A stretch of DNA of 64,000 nt from an uncultured Opitutia bacterium (GCA_903859715.1 CAIONS010000009.1:223597-287596), one strand, 5' to 3'. Positions 36,101 to 45,106 are shown, numbered from the stretch's first letter. Numbers and translations are program-made. The notes: generated from the sequence alone by a model not told the origin.

Positions 36101-37603
36101 GTGCTTTCCGCCTTCACGAACTCGCTGAAGATCCCCGAGCTCCGCTCCCGGATTTTCTACACGCTCGCGCTGCTTTTCGTGGCCCGGGTCGCGGCGCACA
36201 TTCCGCTGCCCGGCATCGATCCGCATCCGCTGCAGAAATTCTTCGAGGACCAAACCGCGAGCGGCGGTGGCGCGCTGGTGGGGCTCTACAATATGTTCAC
36301 CGGCGGTGCGCTGCTCAAGGGCGCCATCGGCTCGCTGGGCATCATGCCCTACATTAGCGCCTCGATCATCTTCCAGCTCATGACCGCGGTGGTCCCGGCG
36401 CTCAGCCGCCTGCAGCAGGAAGGTGATGTCGGCCGCCAGAAGCTCACGCAGTACACGCGTTATGCCACGGTGGCGCTCTGCCTCATTCAGGGTGTGATGC
36501 TGATCCTGTCGCTGGAGCATCCGGAAAAGATGTTTCCGGGTTATGACTCCAATGTTTACGGCAGCATCGTGATGTCGCGGGGAATCGGGTTTCTCATTCC
36601 CTCCGTCATTTATATCACCGCCGGCACCATGCTGCTCATGTGGCTTGGCGAGCAGATCACCCAGCGGGGTATCGGCAACGGCGTCTCGCTGCTGATCACG
36701 ATCGGCATTCTGGCGGATTTGCCTGCGGCCGCTCTGGCGACCAAGCAGCTCTTTTTCCGCCCGGTCGGTACGGGTGCGAGCCTTGGCCTGCCGCAGGCCG
36801 TGGTGATGATCGCCCTCTTCTTCGCTGTCACCATGGGCATCATCCTGGTGGTGCAGGGCCAGCGGAAAATCCCGGTGCAATACGCCAAGCGTATCGTGGG
36901 CAACAAGGTCATGGGCGGCCAGAGTTCGTTCCTGCCCCTCAAGGTCAATTATTCGGGCGTCATGCCCGTCATTTTCGCGAGTTCCATCCTGCTTTTCCCC
37001 CAGATGATCTTCTCGTGGGTGGGCGCGGCCTGGAACATCAAGTTCCTGAGCGAAATCTCCTCGAACCTGCTGCGCGGTCACTGGACCTACTACGCGCTCT
37101 ACACGGTGCTCATCCTTTTCTTCAGCTATTTCTGGGTGTCGGTCATGTTCAAGCCGATCCAGATTGCCGATGACCTGAAGAAGTACGGCGGCTATGTCCC
37201 CGGCGTTCGTCCCGGCGAGCCAACGGCACAGTTCCTCGATTTCATCATGACGCGGCTCACGCTCGCGGGCGCGATCTTCCTCACGGTCATTGCAGTCATG
37301 CCGGACGTGCTGCTGTTCGAACTCAGCGTTCCCCAGCGCATCGCGGTTTTCTTCGGCGGTACGGGCATGCTCATCACCGTGGGCGTGATTCTGGACACCA
37401 TGCGCCAGATCGAGACCTTCTTGCTGCAGCGCCACTATGACGGCTTCCTCAAAAAGGGCCGCATTCGTTCCCGCGCTGCAAATATCGGCGGCGCCCTAGG
37501 CGAAGCGGCGGATATGAAAACCGTTGGTACCCTGTGGATTGCCTTGGGTGCCATTTTCCTGGTGGGTATCATTTCGTGGGCTGTCCGCCACTGGGCCCTT
37601 TAG
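36101..37603 (+). CDS. secY: Preprotein translocase subunit SecY
   Basis: The 500-residue protein has ten hydrophobic segments and SecY signatures: HIPLPGIDP, LGIMPYISASIIFQLMT, IGNGVSLLITIGI and GFVPGVRPG-like GGYVPGVRPGEPTAQFLD. It forms the Sec channel with SecE. The start is a GTG at 36101 without a Shine-Dalgarno sequence, 11 bases after the repeat. It is about 50 residues longer than E. coli SecY, mainly in loops (for example after the first helix and around the HPEKMFPGYDSNVYG segment). Confidence 0.97.
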   Translation: MLSAFTNSLKIPELRSRIFYTLALLFVARVAAHIPLPGIDPHPLQKFFEDQTASGGGALVGLYNMFTGGALLKGAIGSLGIMPYISASIIFQLMTAVVPALSRLQQEGDVGRQKLTQYTRYATVALCLIQGVMLILSLEHPEKMFPGYDSNVYGSIVMSRGIGFLIPSVIYITAGTMLLMWLGEQITQRGIGNGVSLLITIGILADLPAAALATKQLFFRPVGTGASLGLPQAVVMIALFFAVTMGIILVVQGQRKIPVQYAKRIVGNKVMGGQSSFLPLKVNYSGVMPVIFASSILLFPQMIFSWVGAAWNIKFLSEISSNLLRGHWTYYALYTVLILFFSYFWVSVMFKPIQIADDLKKYGGYVPGVRPGEPTAQFLDFIMTRLTLAGAIFLTVIAVMPDVLLFELSVPQRIAVFFGGTGMLITVGVILDTMRQIETFLLQRHYDGFLKKGRIRSRAANIGGALGEAADMKTVGTLWIALGAIFLVGIISWAVRHWAL

Positions 37604-37621
37604 TTCTTTACTCCGGTCGCG

Positions 37622-38107
37622 ATGGCCGCCATCAACGACCTCTTTTCGCGTTTCGGCCCTCCCGCCAAAACCAAACTCCTTCTCCTCGGTTCACCCGATT
37701 TTCGTTTCGAAAACCTGATGAACCAGGTGCGTTCTTTGAATCTTGAGCACGTCTCTCCCGCCAAATTGATGCGGTCGGAGATTTCGCGCCGTCCCGGCTC
37801 TGCCGGGGCGGATGAAGCGACCACGCTGGCGCTCCTGCGCCGCTGGTTCTTCGCGCGCAAACCTGATGCGGGTTTTGTCCTCACGGACTTCCCGGCTACG
37901 CTGCTCCAAGCCAAAGTGTTCGACGAATGGCTCGATGCCCGTGATGAAACGCTCAGCGCCGTCATCCCGACGGGCCCCGGCTCCCCCGAGCCTGTTGTCC
38001 AACACTATCGTACCCTCGGCCTCCTTTGGGAGGCCGACGACCTTGTCGCCGCCGGATTTCCGGCTGGCGAACCCTCTTCCGCTCTTGCGCAGGAGGGGCG
38101 CTCATGA
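37622..38107 (+). CDS. Degenerate adenylate-kinase-like protein at the adk position
   Basis: The 161-residue protein lies between secY and map, where adk is found in many bacteria. Residues 18-98 align with adenylate kinase: KLLLLGSPDFRFENLMNQ for the P-loop segment, VSPAKLMRSEI for ISTGDMLRAAV, and GFVLTDFPATLLQA for GFLLDGFPRTIPQA. The glycine-rich P-loop with its lysine is lost, as are the Asp and Arg of DGFPR; the lid and later arginines are missing. It therefore should not phosphorylate AMP. The frame is intact and it overlaps map as ATGA, so it is probably still expressed. An active adk would have to lie elsewhere. Confidence 0.8.
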   Translation: MAAINDLFSRFGPPAKTKLLLLGSPDFRFENLMNQVRSLNLEHVSPAKLMRSEISRRPGSAGADEATTLALLRRWFFARKPDAGFVLTDFPATLLQAKVFDEWLDARDETLSAVIPTGPGSPEPVVQHYRTLGLLWEADDLVAAGFPAGEPSSALAQEGRS

Positions 38108-38883
38108 CGGTTCCCATCAAAAACAAGGATGGGATCGCCCGAATGCGCGAGGCCTGTGCCATCGCCGCCTCGGTGCTTGATTCCCTCAAGCCCCTCGTGC
38201 GGCCCGGCATTACCACGCAGGACTTGGAAGAAGCTGGCCGCGATTTCATCGCGAGCCATGGAGCCCGCAGTTCCGATTACGGCTACCAGATCGGTTCCCG
38301 CCGCTATCCGGCGCATACCTGCATCTCGGTCAATGAGGAAGTCGTTCACGGCATCCCTTCGTTCCGCCGCGTTTTGCGCGACGGCGACATTGTCTCCCTC
38401 GACGTCACCGTCACCTACAACGGCTACATCGGCGACAACGCCATCACGGTGCCCGTCGGCCGGATCACCCCGAAGCTGGAGGAACTCCTTCGCGTCACGA
38501 GCGAGGCCCTCGATCTCGGCATCAGCCAGGCCACGGTGGGCAATCGTATCGGCGATATTTCCTCCGCCATCCAGACCTTCGTTGAAGCGCACGGCTTCAG
38601 CGTCGTCCGCGAAATGGTCGGCCACGGGGTGGGGGTCGCGATGCATGAGCCGCCGGAAATCCCGAACTTCGGCCGCAAGGGCACGGGAGACAAAATCAAA
38701 CCCGGCATGACCCTCGCGATCGAGCCGATGGTCAACGTCGGCACCCACCGGATCAAGACGCTCTCCGATGGCTGGACGGTCGTCACCGCCGACGGTTCGC
38801 CTTCCGCCCATTTCGAACATACGGTGCTCACCACCGACGCCGGTCCCGAGATCCTCACGCTCCCGCGCCGCCGGTCCGCTTAA
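38104..38883 (+). CDS. map: Methionine aminopeptidase, type I
   Basis: The 259-residue enzyme removes the N-terminal Met from new proteins. The two-metal ligands are visible: Asp in SLDVTVTYNGYIGD (both Asp), His in REMVGHGVGVAMHE, Glu in LAIEPMV and Glu in HFEHTV. It starts within the stop of the kinase-like gene (ATGA, 38104-38107). infA and rpmJ, often following map, are not in the 60-base gap before rpsM. Confidence 0.96.
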   Translation: MTVPIKNKDGIARMREACAIAASVLDSLKPLVRPGITTQDLEEAGRDFIASHGARSSDYGYQIGSRRYPAHTCISVNEEVVHGIPSFRRVLRDGDIVSLDVTVTYNGYIGDNAITVPVGRITPKLEELLRVTSEALDLGISQATVGNRIGDISSAIQTFVEAHGFSVVREMVGHGVGVAMHEPPEIPNFGRKGTGDKIKPGMTLAIEPMVNVGTHRIKTLSDGWTVVTADGSPSAHFEHTVLTTDAGPEILTLPRRRSA

Positions 38884-38943
38884 GATTCCTTCCTCTTTCC
38901 CTTTTCAGTCCCTCTCAAATTTTAACTCTCAACTAAATCCAAT

Positions 38944-39324
38944 ATGCCACGTCTCCTCGGTGTAGAAATCCCCGCGAAAAAGAAAGTCGCGTACTCCCTC
39001 CGTTATATCAACGGCATCGGTCCCACGCGGGCCGATCTCCTCGTCAAAGAGGCCGGCTTGAATCCCGACATGCGGGCGCAGGACCTCACGGAAGAGCAGC
39101 TCAACAAGATTCTCAACCTCATCACCGACCACAAGTGGGTGCTCGAGGGTGACCTCCGCCGCGAGATCGCCGGCAATCTGAAGCGCCTCCAGGCCATCAA
39201 CTGCTACCGTGGCATCCGCCATCGCCGCAGCCTCCCGGTCCGCGGTCAGCGCACCAGCACCAACGCCCGTACCCGCAAGGGCCCGCGCAAGACCGTTGGC
39301 GTCACCAAAGCCAAAGAAGTTTAA
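38944..39324 (+). CDS. rpsM: 30S ribosomal protein S13
   Basis: The 126-residue protein has [33 protein letters not shown] and the C-terminal [19 protein letters not shown]13 contacts both tRNAs and the 50S subunit. First gene of the alpha operon; its AT- and pyrimidine-rich leader has no Shine-Dalgarno sequence. Confidence 0.98.
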   Translation: MPRLLGVEIPAKKKVAYSLRYINGIGPTRADLLVKEAGLNPDMRAQDLTEEQLNKILNLITDHKWVLEGDLRREIAGNLKRLQAINCYRGIRHRRSLPVRGQRTSTNARTRKGPRKTVGVTKAKEV

Positions 39325-39336
39325 TCCCTATCCGCC

Positions 39337-39990
39337 ATGGCCGAAGAAAAGTCCGCTCCCAAGAAAGAGAAACCCGCCAAGCCCGCCGCTGATGGCGCGC
39401 CGGCTGCCGACGCTGCTGCTGCGACCCCCGCCGAGAAAAAGGCGAAGGGCCTCAAGGCGACCGCTGCGGCCCAGGCTGCCGCCGAAGGCTCCGCGCCCGG
39501 CGATGCCGCTCCGAAGGCCGCTCCCGCGCCCTCCGACAAACCCGTTGAGATGATCGGTGGCGTGGCCAAGCAGCCCACCGCCGAGGATCTCCTCAAGGAA
39601 GAGCTTGGCACCATCAAGGTCCGCAAGGCCAAGGGTTCCAAGAACGTCACCTCCGGTTTCGTCAACGTGCTGGCCTCCTTCAACAACACGATCGTCTCCA
39701 TCACCGACCACAAGGGCCAGGTCATCGCCTGGTCCAGCGCCGGCAAGTGCAACTTCCGCGGTTCGCGCAAGTCCACCGCCTACGCCGCGCAGGTCGTCGC
39801 GCAGGATGCCGCCCGCAACGCCATGTCGCATGGCCTGAAGGACGTCGTCATCCGCATTTCCGGTCCCGGCCTCGGCCGCGATTCCGCCATCCGCGCCCTC
39901 CAGGCCATCGGCCTCGAGATCACGTCGATCGTCGACGTCACTCCCATCCCGCACAACGGTTGCCGCCCGCGCAAACGTCGTCGCGTGTAA
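39337..39990 (+). CDS. rpsK: 30S ribosomal protein S11 with long N-terminal extension
   Basis: S11 proper starts near residue 95 ([53 protein letters not shown]). The preceding part of about 90 residues is rich in Ala, Lys and Pro and likely disordered; usual S11 is about 130 residues, here 217. No good alternative start exists directly before the core, and the ATG at 39337 lies 12 bases after rpsM, so the extension is probably translated. S11 forms the 30S platform. Confidence 0.94.
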   Translation: MAEEKSAPKKEKPAKPAADGAPAADAAAATPAEKKAKGLKATAAAQAAAEGSAPGDAAPKAAPAPSDKPVEMIGGVAKQPTAEDLLKEELGTIKVRKAKGSKNVTSGFVNVLASFNNTIVSITDHKGQVIAWSSAGKCNFRGSRKSTAYAAQVVAQDAARNAMSHGLKDVVIRISGPGLGRDSAIRALQAIGLEITSIVDVTPIPHNGCRPRKRRRV

Positions 39991-40026
39991 TCCCACTCCT
40001 CTCTCAACCCTCGTCATTCTCCTACA

Positions 40027-40638
40027 ATGGCTCGTTATACCGGACCCACTACCCGCATCAGCCGCCGCTTCGGCCAGCATATCCTTGGCTCGGGCAAGGC
40101 CTTTGAGCGCCGCAGCTATCCCGCCGGCCAGCACGGCCCGAAGCTCCGCCGCAAAGTCTCTGAATACGCCGTCGGCCTGAACGAAAAGCAGAAGCTCCGC
40201 CTCATCTACGGCCTGCTCGAGCGCCAGTTCCGCCGCACCTTCGAGATCGCCAAGAAAGAGCGCGGTGTCACCGGCGAGCGCTTCCTCCAGCTCCTGGAGA
40301 CGCGCCTCGACAGCACCGTCTATCTCCTCGGCCTCGCGAAGAGCCGCGCCGCGGCCCGCCAGTTCGTCAACCACGGCCACATCCGCGTCAACGGCCACAA
40401 GGTCGACATCGCGAGCTACACCGTGCTGGCCGGCGACGAGATCGAGGTCAAGAACGCCCCGGCCTCGCGCCAGTTCGCCACCCGCAGCCTCGAGGAAAAC
40501 CGGGTCCGCAACGTCCCCGGCTGGCTCACCATGAACGCCGAGACCTTCAAGGCCGTCGCCAACCGTCTGCCCACGCGCGACGAGATGGAGCAAAACATCA
40601 ACGAGCAGCTCATCGTTGAGTTCTACTCCCGCTTCTAA
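40027..40638 (+). CDS. rpsD: 30S ribosomal protein S4
   Basis: The 203-residue protein has MARYTGPTTRISRRFGQHIL, ARQFVNHGHIRVNGHKVDIAS (the S4 RNA-binding domain, as overlapping segments) and ends IVEFYSRF. It lacks the N-terminal zinc cysteines seen in some S4 proteins. S4 nucleates 30S assembly. No Shine-Dalgarno sequence is evident. Confidence 0.97.
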   Translation: MARYTGPTTRISRRFGQHILGSGKAFERRSYPAGQHGPKLRRKVSEYAVGLNEKQKLRLIYGLLERQFRRTFEIAKKERGVTGERFLQLLETRLDSTVYLLGLAKSRAAARQFVNHGHIRVNGHKVDIASYTVLAGDEIEVKNAPASRQFATRSLEENRVRNVPGWLTMNAETFKAVANRLPTRDEMEQNINEQLIVEFYSRF

Positions 40639-40687
40639 TCCCACTCTCATCCCTCTCACCTCAACGCTCAATTCAGAGTTCATCGCC

Positions 40688-41689
40688 ATGCCCAAACGTC
40701 TCGGAAAGTTCGAACTCCCGTCCAAGCTCACCAAAGTCGAGGAAGGCTCCAGCCCGACCTACGCCAAGTTCCTCGCCGAGCCCTTTGAGGCCGGTTACGG
40801 CCACACCATCGGCAACTCGCTGCGCCGCGTCCTCCTCAGCTCCATCGAGGGTGCCGCCATTTCGTCGATCAAGATCGACGGCGTGAATCACGAATTCCAG
40901 TCCATCGACAACGTCGTCGAGGATGTCACCGACATCGTCCTCAACCTGAAGAAGATCCTGATCGTCTCGACCAAGCGCGAGCCCATCACCCTCCAGATCA
41001 AGGCCAGCAAGACCGGCGTCGTCACCGCCGCCGACATCCAGGCCGACGCCAACATCACCATCGTCAATCCCGAGCAGGTCATCTGCACGCTCGACACGAA
41101 GCGTTCCTTCACCGCCGAGATCGAGATCAAGACCGGCCGCGGCTATCATCCCGGCGAGTCCAACAAGAAGGAAGAGCAGGCCATCGGCGTCATCTCCATT
41201 GACTCGCTGTTCTCGCCCGTCCGCCTCGTGAAGTACTCCGTCGAGGCCACCCGCGTGGGCCAGATCACCGACTACGACAAGCTCGTCCTCGAGATCTGGA
41301 CCGACGGCCGCATCACGCCCGATGACGCCCTCAAGCAGTCCGCCTCCATTCTCAAGCATCACCTCGACGTGTTTGATCGCGTCTCCGAGGAGGCCTTCGA
41401 GTTCGAGAGCCAGCAGTCCGAGGTCAGCGAGGAGCAGAACAAGCTCCGCAAGCTGCTCAACATGTCGGTCAACGAGATCGAGCTGTCGGTCCGCGCCGCC
41501 AACTGCCTCAACAACGCGAACATCACCACGGTCGGCGAACTCGCCATGAAGACCGAGCAGGAGATGCTCAAATACCGCAACTTCGGCAAGAAGTCCCTCA
41601 ACGAAATCAAGGAGAAGCTCGAAGCCCTCGGCCTGTCGCTCGGCATGAAGTTCGACGAGCGCCTCCTCGATACGAAGAAGGAAGCCTGA
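40688..41689 (+). CDS. rpoA: DNA-directed RNA polymerase subunit alpha
   Basis: The ATG at 40688 gives a 333-residue alpha subunit with an N-terminal domain (EPFEAGYGHTIGNSLRRVLL, SSIEGAAISSIKIDGV) and a C-terminal domain (LSVRAANCLNNANITTVGEL, YRNFGKKSLNEIKEKLEALG) that contacts UP elements and activators. Upstream in-frame codons belong to the end of rpsD in another frame and are not used. Its leader lacks a Shine-Dalgarno sequence. Confidence 0.98.
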   Translation: MPKRLGKFELPSKLTKVEEGSSPTYAKFLAEPFEAGYGHTIGNSLRRVLLSSIEGAAISSIKIDGVNHEFQSIDNVVEDVTDIVLNLKKILIVSTKREPITLQIKASKTGVVTAADIQADANITIVNPEQVICTLDTKRSFTAEIEIKTGRGYHPGESNKKEEQAIGVISIDSLFSPVRLVKYSVEATRVGQITDYDKLVLEIWTDGRITPDDALKQSASILKHHLDVFDRVSEEAFEFESQQSEVSEEQNKLRKLLNMSVNEIELSVRAANCLNNANITTVGELAMKTEQEMLKYRNFGKKSLNEIKEKLEALGLSLGMKFDERLLDTKKEA

Positions 41690-41690
41690 G

Positions 41691-41782
41691 CGAATTTTCG
41701 ATTTCCGATTCGCGATTGGGTTTACCTGTCGTGAATCGCGGATCGGACCAAATCGAAAATCGAGAATCCAAAATCAAAAATA
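41691..41782. repeat. AT-rich inverted repeat between rpoA and rplQ
   Basis: The left arm (41691-41720, CGAATTTTCGATTTCCGATT and onward) faces a right arm (41748-41782) reading CCAAATCGAAAATCGAGAAT and on. The inner part GATTCGCGAT...GAATCGCGGATC adds a second stem. The complement of the right arm closely resembles the left arm of the rplO-secY element, so both belong to one family. It creates an unusually long gap of 172 bases inside the alpha operon. Confidence 0.75.
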
Positions 41783-41861
41783 ATTTCGGTGCTCGCGCCG
41801 TCCGCTGCCGCGCCACGCTGCGACCGGATTGCCGATCGGGCACCCTTAAAAACCAAATCCA

Positions 41862-42371
41862 ATGCGTCACAATAAACACCACGCTTCCCTGGGCGTAACC
41901 GTCGAGCATCGCCGGGCGATGATGTCCAATCTCGCCGCCTCGCTGATCACCCACGGCCGCATCAAGACCACCCTGACCAAGGCGAAGGCCCTGCGTCCCT
42001 TCATCGAGAAGGTCATCACCAAGGCCAAGCAGGCCGCGGCGAAGACCGACAAGAAGGACGCCCTTCACCTCCGCCGTCTGGCCCACGCCGACGTGCGCGA
42101 TGAAACGGCCCTCACGCTCCTCTTCAACGAGAAGCACAAGGAGTTCACCAATCGCAACGGCGGCTACACCCGCATCTACAAGCTCGGCCAGCAGCGCCTC
42201 GGCGACGCCGCCGAGCTCGCGCTCATCGAGTTCGTGAAGGCCGAGGATACCGGCTACAAGAAATCGAAGGGCAAGAAGGGCCCGAAGGCAAAGGCCGCCA
42301 AGGCCCCCAAGGCCGAAGCCGCCGCCCCCGCCGCGGAAGCTGCCCCGGCCGAGGGCGAAGCCAAGGCCTGA
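41862..42371 (+). CDS. rplQ: 50S ribosomal protein L17 with C-terminal extension
   Basis: Residues 1-125 are standard L17 (MRHNKHHASLGVTVEHRRAM, NGGYTRIYKLGQQRLGD). The remaining tail of about 45 residues is Lys/Ala/Pro rich, ending in an acidic Ala/Glu stretch. L17 sits at the tunnel exit. It ends the alpha operon and is followed by a good terminator. Confidence 0.96.
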   Translation: MRHNKHHASLGVTVEHRRAMMSNLAASLITHGRIKTTLTKAKALRPFIEKVITKAKQAAAKTDKKDALHLRRLAHADVRDETALTLLFNEKHKEFTNRNGGYTRIYKLGQQRLGDAAELALIEFVKAEDTGYKKSKGKKGPKAKAAKAPKAEAAAPAAEAAPAEGEAKA

Positions 42372-42397
42372 GCCGCCTGCTCCGGCATCCACTCCCA

Positions 42398-42432
42398 CGC
42401 GTCGAAGGTTTTCCTTCGGCGCGTTTTCATTT
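42398..42432 (+). terminator. Rho-independent terminator after rplQ
   Basis: CGCGTCGAAGG (42398-42408) pairs with CCTTCGGCGCG (42413-42423) with one G-T pair and a TTTT loop; TTTTCATTTA follows. It marks the end of the ribosomal supercluster. Confidence 0.88.
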
Positions 42433-42444
42433 AATCCCTGCGCC

Positions 42445-42672
42445 ATGCTCGAGCTCGCTTCCGCCTCCGTGGTTTACTGCACGCTCGTGGCGGCCGTGTT
42501 CCTGGGGCTGTGGTCGTACTATGACCGCCGGGATCACGCCCGTTTTGAGGTCGAACGCCGCAAGGTGACCTTCCACTGCATCCGGTGCGACGCCCTCTAC
42601 ACGGCCCCGACCGGCTCGGACCTCGCGAAGTGCCCGCGCTGCGCTTATGAAAACACCCGGCTGAGGTTCTGA
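42445..42672 (+). CDS. Small membrane protein with a zinc-ribbon tail
   Basis: The 75-residue protein has one hydrophobic helix (about 8-24) and then a cytoplasmic or external zinc-ribbon: CIRC at 45-48 and CPRC at 63-66, with 14 residues between. No family name is known to me. It stands between the rplQ terminator and guaA in the same direction, and similar tiny ribbons occur as unassigned genes in many genomes. Coding is supported by the spaced CxxC pairs and the clean start, but function is unknown. Confidence 0.7.
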   Translation: MLELASASVVYCTLVAAVFLGLWSYYDRRDHARFEVERRKVTFHCIRCDALYTAPTGSDLAKCPRCAYENTRLRF

Positions 42673-42700
42673 GGCGCGTTTCGCCTCCGGCGGGCCATTG

Positions 42701-42732
42701 ACAGGCCGGCGGTTTGTTGTCGGCCTGTTCGT
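42701..42732 (+). terminator. Hairpin upstream of guaA
   Basis: ACAGGCCG (42701-42708) pairs perfectly with CGGCCTGT (42721-42728) across a 12-base loop, followed by TCGTTTT. It may end transcription of the small zinc-ribbon gene or attenuate guaA. A TTGACA at 42698 overlaps it, with no good -10 at standard distance. Confidence 0.5.
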
Positions 42733-42757
42733 TTTCCGATTCCCGCTGCTGCCCTTT

Positions 42758-44296
42758 ATGCCACAGACCATTGCCGTTCTCGACTTCGGTTCTCAGCTCA
42801 CGCAGGTCATCGCGCGCCGGATCCGCGAGTGTCAGGTTTACTCGAAGATCTACCACTTCGCCACGCCCGCGGCGAAGCTGCGCGAGGAAGGCGTCATCGG
42901 CATCATCCTCTCCGGCGGCCCGCAGAGTGTGTACGCGAAGACCGCGCCGCATCCCGATCCGGCGATCTTTGAACTCGGCGTGCCCGTGCTGGGCATCTGC
43001 TACGGTGTGCAGCTCATGGGCCATTTCCTTGGCGGCAAGGTTGCGCTGAGCAAGGAGCGCGAATACGGCCACGGCCAGCTGACCATCAAGAAACCGGGCA
43101 GGCTCTTCGCCGGCCTGCCGCGCAGTCTCCGGATCTGGAATTCGCACGGCGACAAACTCACCCGGCTTCCGCCCGGCTTCGTCGCCACGGCCGTGTCCGA
43201 GAATTCCCCGTACTCCGGGATCGAGGATGCGAAGCGCCGGTTCTACGGCATCCAGTTTCACCCCGAGGTCTTCCACACCGAGCGCGGCGTGGACATGATC
43301 CGCAACTTCCTCGTCGGCATCTGCCGGGCGAAGCAGGACTGGACGACGAAGGACTTCATCGCGCACGCCGTGGCCGAGATCCGCGCCAAGGTGGGGAAGG
43401 GGCGCGTCCTCCTCGGCCTCTCCGGCGGGGTCGACTCTTCCGTCGCCGCTGCGCTGCTGCACAAGGCCATCGGCAAGCAGCTGACCTGCGTGTTTGTGGA
43501 CAACGGCCTTCTGCGCAAGGGCGAGCGCGCCGCGGTCGAGTCGCTGTACAAGCGGAACTTCAAGATCGACCTGCGCGTGGTCGACGCTTCGGCCCTTTTC
43601 CTGCGCCGGCTCAAGGGCGTCACCGAGCCCGAGCAAAAGCGCAAAATCATTGGCAACACCTTCGTCGCGGTGTTCGAAAAATCTCTCAAGTCGATCGGCC
43701 ATGCCGAGTTTCTCGGCCAGGGCACCCTTTATCCCGACGTGATCGAGAGCGTCTCGATCGCCGGCAACCCCGCCTCGCTCATCAAGACCCACCACAACGT
43801 CGGCGGCCTGCCGGCGCGGATGAAGCTCAAGCTCATCGAGCCGTTGCGCGAGCTCTTCAAGGACGAGGTGCGCGCCGTCGGCGCCGCGCTCGGCCTCCCG
43901 AAGGAAGTCGTCTGGCGGCAGCCGTTCCCCGGCCCAGGGCTCGGGGTGCGCGTGATGGGCGACATCACGGCCGACCGGCTCGAGATTCTCCGCAACGCCG
44001 ACGCCGTGCTCCAGGACGAGATGATGCGCTCCGGCTACTACTGGAAGGTCTGGCAGTCGTTCGCGGTCTTCCTGCCCGTGAAGACGGTCGGCGTCTTTGG
44101 CGACGAGCGCACCTATGACTACGTGGTGGCACTCCGCATCGTCGAGAGCATCGATGCCATGACGGCGGACTGGGCGAAACTGCCGTACGATCTGCTGCAG
44201 AAAATCTCCAGCCGCATCACCAACGAGGTGCGCGGCGTGAGTCGCGTGGTCCTCGACATCAGCTCGAAGCCTCCCGCCACCATCGAGTGGGAATAA
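42758..44296 (+). CDS. guaA: GMP synthase (glutamine-hydrolysing)
   Basis: The 512-residue enzyme converts XMP to GMP. It has the amidotransferase domain (Cys81 in [15 protein letters not shown] with His and Glu), the ATP pyrophosphatase domain ([15 protein letters not shown]) and the C-terminal dimerisation domain ending KPPATIEWE. The ATG at 42758 gives the normal [14 protein letters not shown] 7-bp hairpin (AAGCCCG/CGGGCTT) directly after the stop may be a weak terminator. Confidence 0.97.
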   Translation: MPQTIAVLDFGSQLTQVIARRIRECQVYSKIYHFATPAAKLREEGVIGIILSGGPQSVYAKTAPHPDPAIFELGVPVLGICYGVQLMGHFLGGKVALSKEREYGHGQLTIKKPGRLFAGLPRSLRIWNSHGDKLTRLPPGFVATAVSENSPYSGIEDAKRRFYGIQFHPEVFHTERGVDMIRNFLVGICRAKQDWTTKDFIAHAVAEIRAKVGKGRVLLGLSGGVDSSVAAALLHKAIGKQLTCVFVDNGLLRKGERAAVESLYKRNFKIDLRVVDASALFLRRLKGVTEPEQKRKIIGNTFVAVFEKSLKSIGHAEFLGQGTLYPDVIESVSIAGNPASLIKTHHNVGGLPARMKLKLIEPLRELFKDEVRAVGAALGLPKEVVWRQPFPGPGLGVRVMGDITADRLEILRNADAVLQDEMMRSGYYWKVWQSFAVFLPVKTVGVFGDERTYDYVVALRIVESIDAMTADWAKLPYDLLQKISSRITNEVRGVSRVVLDISSKPPATIEWE

Positions 44297-44347
44297 GCCC
44301 GAACCGGGCTTTCCTCCGGGCGAACTTTCGTCCAATCTTTGCGAGCC

Positions 44348-45106
44348 ATGATCACTCCCTCCCTTCGTTGCTTGACTGTCCTTGCCGTTCTCCTGTTTGC
44401 CGGGGCCGGCGCCCGGGCGGAGCTGCCCATCATTGCGAAGGCGCGGGCCTTTGTGGGTCCGGACGCGGCCCTCGATGCGATCAAGTCCATCCACTATGTC
44501 GGCTCGCTCATCACGTCCGATCCGACGGATGCCCGGAAGCTGACCTATGTCACGGTCGACATCATGATCCAGTCGCCGTACCGCCAGCGCATTTCCAATA
44601 GCTCGGACAAGAGCATCGAGGTAACCGCGCTCGACAGCTACGACGGCTGGCACCGCGTGCAGGATCCGAAGGATCCCGCCCGCTGGAAACTGATGCTGCT
44701 GGGCAAGGACCAGATCAAGTTGCTCCGCGCCAACACGTGGGAAAATCTGGCTTTTTACCGCGGTCTCGAACGCGAGGGCGGCACAGTGATCGACCGGGGC
44801 GCCGCCACGGTCGACGGGGTGGCCTGCCGCAAAATCGCCTTTGTCCATGATGACAAGATCGCCTTCATCCGCTACTTCGACGAAGCCACCGGCCGCCTGG
44901 TCCTGACCGAGGTCGGGTACGGTGTGGCCATCCGGGAACTGGGTGAAATCCGGGTCAATGGAGTCCGGTTTCCGAAAACCATCATCACCACCGCCAAGGG
45001 CGCGGACGGCAAGCCGCAGTCGGTCACGGTCACTTTCGACAAGGTCACGGTCAACGAGTCCTTCCCGGACGGCACGTTCGCGGTCCCGGCTTTCTCCGGC
45101 AAATAA
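44348..45106 (+). CDS. Exported protein of unknown function, possibly LolA/LppX-like fold
   Basis: The 252-residue protein begins with a signal peptide (LTVLAVLLFAGAGARAE, cleavage near residue 25). The mature part has a repeated beta-strand rhythm: SIHYVGSLIT, VDIMIQSPYRQRI, GWHRVQDP, ACRKIAFVHDDKIAFIRYFD, TGRLVLTEV, and a final FDKVTVNESFPDGTFAVP. This is the plan of outer-membrane lipoprotein-sorting-like proteins, in which the last strand often reads V.VN..I....F..P. No lipobox is seen. An in-frame TTG at 44339 is a less likely start. Function is not established. Confidence 0.7.
   Translation: MITPSLRCLTVLAVLLFAGAGARAELPIIAKARAFVGPDAALDAIKSIHYVGSLITSDPTDARKLTYVTVDIMIQSPYRQRISNSSDKSIEVTALDSYDGWHRVQDPKDPARWKLMLLGKDQIKLLRANTWENLAFYRGLEREGGTVIDRGAATVDGVACRKIAFVHDDKIAFIRYFDEATGRLVLTEVGYGVAIRELGEIRVNGVRFPKTIITTAKGADGKPQSVTVTFDKVTVNESFPDGTFAVPAFSGK

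Noticed and set aside
38884..38943. Possible rpmJ or infA between map and rpsM
   Set aside because: The 60-base gap is too short for either, and no frame fits.
42673..42757. Possible riboswitch upstream of guaA
   Set aside because: A single 8-bp hairpin with a partial T tract is all that can be seen; it does not match a purine riboswitch core.
44339..44347. TTG start for the exported protein after guaA
   Set aside because: The ATG three codons later gives an equally good signal peptide and is the more likely start.
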